Source of the DNA: Plazaster borealis
Lineage: Eukaryota > Echinodermata > Asteroidea > Forcipulatida > Labidiasteridae
Reading direction: 5' to 3'
DNA: 64,000 nt
NCBI GenBank assembly: GCA_021014325.1
Contig: CM037472.1
Coordinates: 3,844,001-3,908,000 of the forward strand
Part shown: one piece after another, positions 1-11,900 of the stretch
Position numbering within the stretch: position 1 is the first letter of the stretch
How the letters are laid out: each line of letters starts with the position of its first letter
Made by a program: the position numbers and the translations under genes
The notes under the pieces: generated by a model
The model's database searches: none
The model's input: only the letters and a program-made list of their open reading frames with translations
Told to the model about the DNA's origin: nothing

Positions 1-131
1 TTGTCTCATTATTCAGTATCAGCCACTGAGATTTTGATCGATTGATAATCTACACCAGCCTGAAATATCATGTGGTGAATACACACAGTACACTGTCAAC
101 CCTCCTACATTCAAAATCATCCAACTGTGGG
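1..131. repeat. dispersed repeat, partial copy
   Basis: The first ~130 bases share ordered words with the tandem repeat at about 7225-7450 (caccagcctg / gccagcctg, tgtggtgaat, cacagtaca, caaccctcctac, atcatcca). It is therefore a copy of a dispersed non-coding repeat cut by the window edge. No coding potential was seen. Confidence 0.45.
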
Positions 132-372
132 TTTGAGAGAAGTTTGAGCTTCAAAAACCTGAAACAAAAATTCAATCAATGGAAGAACTTACAGTGACTG
201 GATTGGTCAGCACTTCTCTCATGTAATCAGCAACAGTCAGAGGGCCAGTGGTTTGGATACAACGTCTGAGATGTTTGACTACGGTGGTTTCTTGGCTCTT
301 AGAGCTTGAATGCCTAAAGCAGGTGTTTACCTGCAGCCATTGTAAACAACCTGCACAGTTTTTGACAGAGCA

Positions 373-655
373 CAGAAAAACAGTAATCAAGAATTATTCA
401 CTTTTATGTCAAAGGCAACGGTGTCGCCAGGCTCTTTACTTTTTGTGGGGAGGGGGGTGGCAAGGAATGGGGGGGGGGCGCAAAGTTTGGGGAGTATTTT
501 GTCAATCACTAAGTTTGTTGTACAGAAAAACAGTATAACAAATTATTTACTTTTATGTCAGAAGCGACGGTGATGCCAGGCTCTGTACTCTTTGGGAGGG
601 GGGGGGGTGGCAAGGAGGGGGGGGGAGTATTTTGTCAATCACTGAGTTTGTTGTA
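373..655. repeat. tandem duplication, about 150-bp unit
   Basis: Two adjacent copies start with cagaaaaacagta at 373 and 523. Each runs through a cacttttatgtca-like segment, ccaggctct, a G-run, and agtattttgtcaatcact ending in gtttgttgta. The copies differ mainly in G-run length and scattered substitutions. Confidence 0.8.
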
Positions 656-1267
656 AAACAAAGAAAGATACTGATTTAATGAACAACTATGTACAAAGAA
701 CCAAAAGTCTAGGCCTATCTATTTAAAACACAGTTTCATTGTGGTGTGTGTGTATTGGGGAAGGGAAGCCACACATGTTGCTCATTATGTGAAGTAGAGA
801 TGTTCCTTGGTTCTCTCCTGGCTCTCAGGTTTTCCTCCCTCTGGAAAAATCAACACTTTCATCACTTTGTTCTCTATGGTCATTCTATGGGTTGCTGCAG
901 CTGGCTGCCAAAGGCACCTTTGCATAACTGCCGCTCGAACACATTGTGCATTTAGCAGCAACTATTAAATTTGGCACTTAAAAAATATAATAAAAATATT
1001 CAATCAGAAATCACACACTTGTCTTTGGGCTGCTGATACACTTGTTTCTTAGTAGAAGAGTACACAGCTTTGTGGCAGCGGAGAGTGGTGCCATGTCAAT
1101 TACTGGAAGAAGAAGAAAAGAAAGAAGAAACAAAAACAGAAAACAATCAAAATGGAGTTCAAAATATTTTTTTTGATCTAGGGCGGATTGCACCAAGTGG
1201 TCTTACATGTAAACCATTGGCATTTACATGAGTTCAAGTAGTACACTGTAACTTAAAGGGACATGAC
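656..1267. other. gene-free upstream flank
   Basis: AT-rich sequence with only short chance open frames. No repeat or gene recognised. Confidence 0.5.
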
Positions 1268-1612
1268 CTGCAACTTAGAACAACAACCAAAACTAGAACC
1301 AAAACCAGAGCAGATCTCAGGCAAAACTGGAACCAAAACTTGAACTATTGTAGAATCAGAATTAGAACCAGAACCAGTAAGCCAGGAACTACAACCAGAA
1401 TCAGAACCAGAACCTGAACCAGAACTTAAACTAGAAGTAGAACCAGAAGTGTAACCGCGAACCTGAACTAGAACCCGAACCGGACCTAGAACCATAAGTA
1501 AAACCATAACCTGAACTAGAACCAGAAGTAGAACCAGAACCGGACCTAGAATCAGAAATAGAACCAGAACCAGAACAGAACCAGAACCTAGAACTAGAAC
1601 CATTATGACAAT
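1268..1612. repeat. imperfect AGAACC simple repeat
   Basis: About 340 bp of degenerate hexamer repeat (agaacc with aactag, cagaac and gaacct variants). It creates artificial minus-strand frames rich in Gly, Ser, Val and Leu, which should not be taken as proteins. Confidence 0.85.
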
Positions 1613-2519
1613 AAAGGAGATCCACATTCAAAACTTAAATCTTTTTTTAGCACTTGAATTTTGTGAAAATCATCTATAACTTAACTGCTGCCAAATTAAT
1701 AAAACTTTCTATAATTGATGTGATGAGTATGGATGTCAGTCAGAGTTCTACCTCCATGATTTGAGAGAATGAGGGTCTGAAAGAGGAGGTCTAGTTCTAG
1801 GTCCCTGGGCTTGGCTTCTTCAAACATTTGGTCATTCGCTGATACATCAATATGAGCTGAGGGATTAGTTCAATTATTGGTCACATCTTTTATCATAGAT
1901 CTACAATCGTCCGGGGGATCAAGGGTAACGATTATTGTAGTTGCGATAAATCATTACCCTCAGATCCAGAGGATGGAGGGTTAAGATTATTGCAAAAGTC
2001 TACAATTATTGCAAAAGTCTACAATTATCGCAAAAGTCTACAGTTTTGGCAACTACTTGAGATAACTTTTGGTTTGAGAGTTGAGACTTAAGGTTTGAGA
2101 TAAATCGTTCCCAATTTAATTAGGGGAAAACCTTAATAATGGTCTCTATGCCTGAACACAATAACTTTAGAGAATCAGAAGTTTCAAGTGACAAGTGATC
2201 ACTCAGCACTCATCACCTCTATCTCCATGGTCTCATCATTCAAGGATGGGTAACATTTTCAGGTTTTTTTGAACCACATTACAACTATCAAAACATACTT
2301 TACTAATCCCATCGACCGGTCGATCACAATGTGGGTGTTTTTATTGCATCTTTTCCTCCTTTTGAGCACGGAACTTCGACTGTTGAACCATAGATGGTTG
2401 AACCATGGTCGGAGATGGGATCGGAATAGACAGCTCACAGCTGTTTTTGTCTCTGGTAGATTTTCGATTCACACGGACGGATATCGAATAATCTACTACT
2501 ACGCTTAAGTATCGATTAC
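1613..2519. other. gene-free upstream flank
   Basis: Non-coding. The only structure seen is a short local repeat near 1990-2040, where tctacaattattgcaaaag recurs. Confidence 0.5.
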
Positions 2520-2736
2520 TCTGACTTTGTATGCAACTATACGCTCAATACAGAGTCGAACAATCGATAAGATACGAGCTGCGAGTAGTCGACTAATTAT
2601 CTAATATGGCTGCCGTCAGACACGGCTAACTTTGTACCGTGGGTGACGACGTCTCTCTTCAAACCCCGGTTGTCTTGTCTTCTCTTGGTTGGTTTGTGGG
2701 TGGAAGATGCACTCTTTGGGCCGAGATTCTTGACAA
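2520..2736 (+). promoter_or_regulatory. DCAF5 promoter / 5' UTR with short upstream ORFs
   Basis: The segment just before the first DCAF5 coding exon has more CpG than its surroundings and contains aatatggctgcc at 2603, which resembles a YY1-type motif found at TATA-less starts. Two upstream ORFs are visible: ATG at 2606 (7 codons, stop at 2627) and ATG at 2707 (8 codons, stop TGA at 2731). The second ends 3 bases before the first possible DCAF5 ATG. The transcription start was not determined; uORF repression is inference. Confidence 0.4.
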
Positions 2737-2935
2737 ATGCTAGGTATGGCTAGTCTTTCTCTCACTAGCTTCATCAACGAACGAGCAATAACCGGCAACC
2801 CTCTACTTTGTAACCGACTGTTCAGAGATCGCGTATGCAAAGCAAAGTCGTTGTACAGTCGCAATCTGGTTGGGCATTACGGCTGTGTTAATGCTATTGA
2901 ATTCAGCAACAAAGGTGGCCAATTTCTGGCTTCAG
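2737..2935 (+). CDS. DCAF5: DCAF5 exon 1 (start codon, first WD strand)
   Basis: Encodes the N-terminal basic segment and LVGHYGCVNAIEFSNKGG, the start of WD repeat 1. The donor is cag|gtaag at 2935/2936. The exon ends after base 1 of a Gly codon that exon 2 completes. Confidence 0.9.
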
Positions 2936-5900
2936 GTAAGTTTTAAGGTAAATTTACCCTGGATGCATTTAAATGAAACACAGAACATTAAAGTGGTTTC
3001 TACATTTCCGAGATAAATTATAGTGGAAAGTTGTAAAAACCCTATGATTTGGATTAGATTAGAGAAATTTCCATATCCGACTAGGCCTACTTTTAGTTTT
3101 ACTTTAGTGACTAGGCCTACTGCCACTTTCTAAAATTAAAAAAGGAAATGGGTGTTCGACCAATGGAGATGGAGATGGAGGTTGGACTTTTAGTTTTCAA
3201 GGAATTTGTAGCAAAAATGCAAAATTTACCAGTTAACAAAAATTCAAGCTGGCATTTTATTTTCATCGCACGGCCGGAATTCTTGCGCACTTATGGATGC
3301 CCAACCTGTCAATGTCAACCCGTAAAACTAAAAAGGAACAAAAATTGCATTGATCGACTGGTAAAAAGTTGTTAAGACGGTCCACGTAACAATGGCTTAT
3401 TTTTATGATTTCAACACTTTGTAACAGTTCAAAGTGCCTGTTCCTCTCTGACTGTATACTTTCTGTTAACCTTTCTGGACAGCTGATGTTGACTCTGAGA
3501 CAATGAGAGATTAAAGTGGCAGTCGAATACATTTTGCCACATACACAAAACTGGAATCAATAATATTTTTCTTAATGTAAAAAGTTGTACCAGAAAAAGA
3601 CTTCTTTTAAGTTTGCTGTATAAGGTTTTTATTATCCCCCATCATATCATGGAAACCAGATGCAACAATTGAACAAATCAGTCAGATGTTCTTTTCATTT
3701 GCTTTTGTAATTTCACGTTATTGTGTAATCCCGATTCCAGACTTTTGTCCTTTTTTATACAAATATGGCTTACAAGCATGACAATAGTGGACATTTTAGA
3801 ATACAGACACAAAGTGGTTATAAATGAATACATAAATATTGAACAAGTCTGAAAGTCTGTCACTCATCTAACCTTTTTTAGGCAGAAACTAATCTTAGAT
3901 TCACCTCAGCAAAAATGATTCCTGATTAATATAACGCCGATTCCAATTCTAGGCTAGTCCCCCATTCAAGGACCAATCCACAATGATTGATACCGACTAG
4001 GTGGCAAGCCTTTAGGCAGGATTTGGTAAAATAGGGTGTCCAAATTTGCTGGAAATCTAAAAACTGGGTGTCCAAATTGTTCACTTGCAATACATTTACA
4101 TGTAAATGACAGATAAATCAGGGTGTCCAAATTTAAAACAGGATGTCCAAAAGACACCCAGACACCCCTCTGGCTAACACTATGCTAGGTGGGGATATTG
4201 GCCCTAGAATGGCATAAATGGGGCTAGTGCCCGGCAAGAGCATGATTTCATAGTCAAGTCCCATATGACCGTGGCATCTCTCTTATTTGGCAGCCTGAAA
4301 AGCAAACTTGTCAGTAACTATAACCAAGCCATGTAAATCTAATGGAGTGATCCTATATTTGTATTCAACAGGTGGAGATGACCGCCGTGTCCTTCTCTGG
4401 AACATCCAAGAGGCTTTATCGTTGGAAAGCAGATTTGAGGTCATGAAAGGTGAACACCACTCGAACATCTTCTCCTTGGCATTTGACAGTCAGAACACAA
4501 AGCTATACTCTGGTGGAAATGATGACCAGGTGCTGGTGCATGATATCGAAAGGTAAGCATCAACCAGTCTCAGGAATGACCTGACATTTCGACCCTAGCA
4601 GAGTCTTTCTCGAAGGCTGAGAAAGACTCTTGTGGGTCGAAACATCAGGCCACTAACTATTTGTTTGCATTTATACCCTATGTCCTTTTGGTTGGTAAGC
4701 AGTTTGAAACAGCTAATTCTATTTTCTGAGGTAAAACAATGTTAGGTCAGCTTTTCTTCAGAATGCTGAGGCTTAAGTTAGTAGAGTCGACAATGGTTGA
4801 GGAGGATTGAGTCAAAAGAGGGCGCTATCAGATCATTGCATGGAAGGCACAAATTTCTCAGCCCTATATGAGTTGGTAGTTCACATATTTGGCTCGCGAA
4901 CATTCGAAACTTGCATGCGATAGTTTGAAACTGAAGCACGCAAGTTGAGCTTCTTAGCGCTCAAAATGGATAGAAGTTCAACGCAGAATCAAGGCGAGCT
5001 GAAGCTAAACTGTCAGATTTGTTCCCAACTTTTAGTTTTTTTTAAATGTTCTTAACAATTATGCATGGAAATGAAAGTGGTGACTTAGTCTTACATGGCT
5101 GTTTAAAACCTTCTAGGGTCTTTGCCGTGCGATAGAGGACCTTTCATTCGGCTCGGTCCTTTATCGCACGGCCATGACCCTTCTGGTTTTAAATGGCCAT
5201 TTAAGGCCTTGTCGCCTACTCTTTTATTCCCTTAATAATGTTGGGCGCAATCTTTGAAGATGGCCTTTTTTTAAATTCGCGCAAGCCAATTTTAAAATTT
5301 GCGCGCGCGCGATTTTTGAACTGAAGTTTGCCCACACAAATAAAAATTGCGCGGCTGGGACACGAAATTGACACGAACTACATGGTTTGCATAAACAATT
5401 TCCTTCAGGACAAGCGCCCTGACGCAGTTTTTCATCACATCACGTCCCTCGTCAGCTGTCAGACACGCAAGTACCCCGGCGTCGTCAGACAAGCAAATAA
5501 TTATGGAGGAAGTCTTTGATGAGTTTTGCAAGGGAATTTACCGATCAGATTCGGCAACAAGTTTGACCATAAGACAACAAAAAGGGGAGAGGATTATTAA
5601 ATGGGGAGAAAACAGAGCGTCGGACTCATTAATATTTTGTAGGCCCTCAAAACATTCAAAATAAGACAGGAGCCCAATTAAAAGGGGGAAAGTGTAAAAC
5701 AATTTCCCAATTGTGACCTGGGGTTGTTGACTTCCAACTTGAGGTATTTTGGATGGCAACTGAAATAAAGGATATTTAGCATTTTGCACTGTATGCTGTA
5801 TAGGGAGTTTATTTAGTGGGGTGCGGGTGCAGCATGCACGTACACTCCGAAGGAATTATGAACTTACAGTTCGTGGGCAACCCTGTTTTTTCAACATTCT

Positions 5901-8900
5901 CCATGTTTTTGAACAAAAAAAATCACTTCAGCCATAAGTAAAGATCCAGCATAATGCTACTATGAACCTACCCTTTTAAACTATTGAGGTACATTTTCTT
6001 CATACAGCTTATAATTTCACGACAAGTGGTGACGATACGGTTGAACGACAAAGATCGCTCAGTGTTCAAAATTTGCGCCAGAGCTACCCTGCGCAAATTT
6101 TAAAATCATGCAAGGAAACAAAGTTCGCGCAGTAAAAAAATGGCACACCGCGCGAATTTTAAAAAAAGCCATCTTCAAAGATTGCGCCCAACAATAATAC
6201 TTTGTGCTTAAACAAAACACTTATCTAAGTAGCTACATAGATAAGTACATGTAGAATTTGAAACTTTGCGAGGTGAAATCTGGACTTTGAAATGGAAAAA
6301 CAGATTTCAGCAAGTGATTATATTCATTGACAATGCACAAACGAAATGCATTCAATATTTGTTCACAATAAGTACAAAATAGGCACAGCAACTTATCCAC
6401 CTCCACACTCTGAGAATTATATAAAAAAACCTTCTAAACAACAGGAACAACTCCATGTAGACACCAACCTTGTTGCTGTGATATGACCTTGTCTCGTTCC
6501 GACAAACAGGCGGGTAACAAAATAGTTAAATCTAAAATTGGAAAGGCGCCTGTCCAAATATTAAATTGTGAAGCATTGCGGCAGTAAACACATGACAAAA
6601 TAATGGATGATACGAGATGTGTGTTCCACCAATCCAATGACAAGAATCTGTGTGTGTGGTATATAAAATCTTACACATGTAGTAAGGTTTGCAGTATGAG
6701 TTGGGGTGGTTCTGAAAATAACCAGTGGTTTAACAACTCCACAACTCATATAGGATTATTACATGGTGTTTACCGCAAACCTTACTGGGCAGAATGCAGA
6801 TGAAAACATGTTAATTCTTTGCAAATAACAAATGTATTCCGTACAATTACAAGATATGTCAGACACTAATAACAAAAAGTCAAAGGTCAAGGCAATTTGC
6901 TTGCATGCATCCTGCTACAATGAATCTACAGCACTTGCACAAAACACAACAGAGATTTGTCCACTCCAATTTCCTTCTTCTTGTTTAGATTGAAGAGGAA
7001 GATATATTTGATATTTTTTCAGGAAGGAAACGTTGGATGTGTTTCTGCATGAAGACGCTGTGTATGGTCTGGCAGTAGATCCAAGAGACCCCCATGTATT
7101 TACCAGTGCATGCGCCGATGGACGTATCCTGCAGTGGGATACAAGAGTTCCAAGTCATCAAGGTGAGAATGTTCTTCATGAACCGCCTCCAAATGCATCC
7201 CTTGGTAGGCTTGGCTTGGCAGGGTTGACCCTAACCCTCCTACTGTCTGACCGTTTACACATGTCATGTATGTAATGTCAGCCGCTGTGGCTTTGAATGA
7301 TAGATAAACTGTGCCAGCCTGTGATTATTCTAATGCATACTACACAGTACATAGTCAATCCTCCTACTGTTTGACCATTCAATATCATCCACTGTGGTTT
7401 TGAATGATAGCTAAGCTATGCCAGCCTGCGATGTGCTATCGTGTGGTGAATGTCTGCATTTTACTTTACCTCGACTTCACCTCGGGGGAAAGTACAACCT
7501 GCTAAGGATCACGTCTGCAGTCATTTGTGTGTAGTTTCAACCATAGCACTGGAAGCATTCATTATTTGTATATTGTGCACAGTTATGCAACCATACACAA
7601 CCCTTGCAGTGGTTGCAACTGAGTGGTCAACTCGCTGGAAAATGTTAACCACCAGTAGGATGGTGTCATGAACTCAGCAGTTGGCCACAAATCAAACACA
7701 CGCGTGTCATGTTTGATTTTCATTCATTAAAACTGCACAAGCTATTGTAGAGATTGTGATTGATCAAGTTCGCATTCATTCCTTTTCAGATATAAGTTTT
7801 TAAGGAGCCCCTTTTCAGACTATTTCCTGCTTTTGTCCTCTACTAGAGCCCTCTGTGATTGCAAACTACCAGACGGCTTTCTACGCTGTGGTGCACCACC
7901 CGATGGAACCTCGGTTCTTAGCCACTGCTAATTCCAAGGAAGGCGTAGCATTGTGGGATGTGCGGGCCCCTCGAAGGTACATAACGAACTTCCACTTCAC
8001 GTCAGTAATAAGAAACCTTTACCGCGCCTCTGCGTGGTATAATTTTTCAGAATTCTTATTTTAGAATATCGTTCTAAAAATGAAACCCTGACTAAATAAA
8101 GTTAATGATTTTGGGTTGAAGAAAGAAAAAATTGTTAGAGCAGGATTCGAACCAATGAACTCAAGATTAACGTGCCGGCACTCTACCAACTGAGCTATCT
8201 AGCCCTATGTTGGCGGTCTCCCTATTTTGTCAATATCTTCGTTCGGGAGTGCCAGTCAGAAGCCATTCAACCGTTAACTGCCGTGACAAAATAGAGAGAC
8301 AGCCAACAATTTCCCAATGTTTTGATCATTTTATCAATTTCCATTTTTGGATTATCATGATAATGCGCTTGTGTACATTGAATTAAAAGGGCACAATAGA
8401 AATTAATACATTATTATAAGTAGTATTATTGTTGATGAAAAAGTATGATCAAACTTTGAATGTTAAGAGTTTGTGATTGGCGGTTGAGTCTTTTTACACA
8501 GCTCAATAGCCTTATCCTTCTCCTCCTCATCCTTTTGCTGCGGCTGAGATTGAATCCACAATGTCTCTCCAGGAATTTCTGTTAGTCGTCAGGCAGGCTT
8601 GGTCATCTCGTTCTGGTTGTATGTCCCTGAAAACAGCATCCAAATAGTTCACGGTCTTCTTCCTTCATTGGGGCAGGAGAGTCTCCTGTTGATTAGAATC
8701 TGAGATCCCAAAACGAATAGCCCTGAGTTTCTCTTCCCATTCTTCCCTTTCTTCTACAGTTGTTTGATGAAGTACGGCAGTGCGTATACGCAGCAGAATG
8801 CGATGAGTGTACGCTTCAACCAGCTGGGAACCAGACTAGTTGCACTGCGTAGACGTCTACCTCCCGTTGTGTACAACATACAGAGCAGTGCTGCTGCAAT

Positions 8901-11900
8901 ACAGTTCAACCATTCCGGCTATTACAACTCATGTACGATGAAGAGCTGTACATTTGCTGGGGATAGAGACCAGGTAATTAATAAATGTACATTTATAATG
9001 CCCCATGTCTGACATAAATGACACTCCTGGCGCAGAATTGTCAAATTAAGTGAAGATTGTTATTATAAGACGAAGCAACTATAATACCATACCTTGAAAG
9101 GGATACAGGGTGTGGTGTTGCATATTGCCCCCAAACTATGCCAGAAACACCTGGGCAAGCCCCTTCTCTTTACAATAAATGCATTGGGTTCTTTGACGTG
9201 TATTACACAACACACAGGTACGGCAATATGTCCCATCCGAAGGACGAAGTAATAATGGTTAAGTCACTTACTTTAAGGACACAAGTGTCAAGACACGAAC
9301 TCAAACCCACACTCTGCTAATCAGAAACACCAGAGCGCGAGTCCGGTGCTCTTGACTGCTCGGCCACGACACGCCAATCAGAGGGAAAAAACACCAGAGT
9401 TGTACATTGTCAGTTGTATTTCTTCTTTTTGTTTTCATCCCTCCTGAAAATAAAAGTTAACTTTTTGAGGACCATTTTTCCTTAATTTCAGACTTTTAGA
9501 CAAATAGTTTGCATGCAGTTTGGTTTCTTTTTGGCAATAAAAACTACAAAGCTCTAACTATTTTTTTCAATCAGGCAAATTGAAAATTTCTCTCCTCTTC
9601 CAATGAAACAAAACAACCTAACCTATTTCGTTAGTCTTGGTGCAAGATGTTCTTAATATGTTGTTGATAGTAAAATATGTTTAAGCAATATTTCTGCTTA
9701 AGCAGCTCTATGAGAGAGGACCCTGTATACCTGTCGTAAAAATAATGTGTGCTTTGAGATGCCTGTCAGGTGTGATAAAGTGCTGTATTGACCCGATTCA
9801 CCTGACGTCATCATCACAATAATCTTGGTTGCGCCATTGTGGGAGTCAATGTCCCTGTGTGTTATTCAGTGTAGTGCGTATTTGAGGTGAAGTGGAGTTT
9901 ACATTCTTACCATAATTTGTACATGAAATTTGACTCCCAAATAGCGAGCTTGGCAGACGTTGTTGCAAGGGGTCAATAAGAACTGCGTATTATAGACCCC
10001 TCGCATATGATGTTACAAGCCCATAGCAGGCCCCTCACTGAGGTCAATGAAGACTTATCATTGGCTGGGAGACCCGCACAGCGCGTACACGTGTGCACGT
10101 TTCATTTTTGACATCACAGATGGCGGCCAATGTGAGGGGGTTTATTAAAGAAAACCTGTCTATAACCTTGATTGATTTTGACATCAAAGATGGCGGCCAA
10201 TGTGAGGGGTTTATTAAAGAAAACCTGCCTATAACCCTGATTGATTTTGACATCAAAGATGGCGGCCAATGTGAGGGGTCTATTGAAGAAAACCTGCCTA
10301 TAACCCTGATTGATTTTGAGGTGTTTCCTTTTACGTTTTTTTCAGTACGTTCTCTCAGGATCCGATGACTTCAGTCTGTACATGTGGGAGGTACCAGAGG
10401 CATCGGAAGATGGTGAGTTACTTTGAAGTAATGGCCTTACTCATGAGATTGCCGTTTTAACCCTCACCCCTCCCAAACCCTTCTATGGCCTTTTTCGAAA
10501 CCATGGCTTGGGAATAACTGGGTCTTATAATTCAAACATTTCTCTGCATGAACAAAATAATGAGCACTTGGAAACAATATGTATGAAGCGCTTTATAAAT
10601 GTTGATTATTATTAGTAGTGGTATTTGATGAGGCTTTCCTTTCCTTGTTTCAGTGACGTGGGTTGGAGAGGCCAAGTTGGTACTGCAAGGCCATCGGTCA
10701 ATTGTGAACCAAGTGCGATTTAACACTTGCACCCACAACATTGTCTCGTCTGGTGTGGAGAAAGTCATTAAGGTAAGCTCACAGATCAATCAGCAAAATG
10801 CAGTGACTTCACTGCAGGATGTTTTACATAATTATTTGGGTTTAAAGGTATGGTCATCATATGGTTTTGAGCAAAATTATCAAGAAAGATACAATAAAAG
10901 TAACATGTGAAAGTTTCAGCTGAATGCAGTGTCTACTTGCTGAGAAAACAGCAAAAAACTGTCACAGTATTTTCTCAAGATCCTCGAATCCATCCACGTT
11001 TAGCAATGTGACAGCGGGTACCAACCGCATCGCTGGCTGCAGCATTCGCGAACAGACATCAACCCTCAGAAATCTGAGAAACGATTCATGCATGAATCGT
11101 TTCTCAGATTCATTTTTTGTTATTAATTTCTAATCAACGGAAGCATTTCAGAAGAAATAATTTCACATTACCATCTTTATAATAAGTAAGCTTTAGGATA
11201 GAAATTACACACACATTTAAAAAAAAAAAAAATTGTGGGGAGGTCATTACCAAAGTATGACCCTACCTATAATTATGCATTTGAATGTTTTGTAGTTTGG
11301 TTTAAATTTGTTTATAATATGAATGATATGATAGTACAGAGAGCACCTACCGTGGTGTGCTGGATTCTCGGAACGCTAGAACTTGCCTCCCATTGAGCCA
11401 AATATAATGAAGAACAATGGTGGCAGCCTGTCCATTCTTCCATTCTTGACCAACAACAGGACAAAGGTCTGGAGTCGGGGGGGGGGGGGTTACACAATAA
11501 CCCCCAGAAAGGGATTTTACAAGGCATGCTTTCCAGAACCTGTTGTCGCTCTTTGTACAGGTGAAACGAAGCGTATCATGGTAGGTTCCTGCCTGTGTGA
11601 ATAAACACGTCATCCGATGTGAAGTGGTTAACACTAGCCCGGCATACATTGTCTAGTAAAACTGCTGTGGGCTTGTAAGCACCACTTCTCAATTTGCCCT
11701 GTGGGCTACTAAAAACTGTGCAACCTACATATTTAAAATGCTCATATTTCTGCCTTTTCAGATTTGATTAATATATTTTAAAAACGTTTTAATTTATTTT
11801 TTATTGTGTGAATGTAACTTTATTTAACTATTTAACTGGTTGTGATTGCTATCTTTAATACATGATAAAGATACATTTATGACAATACGTGATTAAAATC

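Noticed and set aside
1253..1631. Minus-strand Gly/Ser/Val-rich frames of 66 and 124 codons
   Set aside because: They are translations of the AGAACC simple repeat, open in two frames at once.
8134..8204. Functional tRNA gene on the minus strand
   Set aside because: Boxes A and B are good, but the acceptor stem pairs poorly and the same unit with the same tail recurs at 20385 and 21250, so it is a SINE head.
10093..10368. 91-codon frame through the minisatellite into DCAF5 exon 6
   Set aside because: It is in a different frame from exon 6 and its repeats come from the 70-bp unit; the exon 6 acceptor lies inside it.
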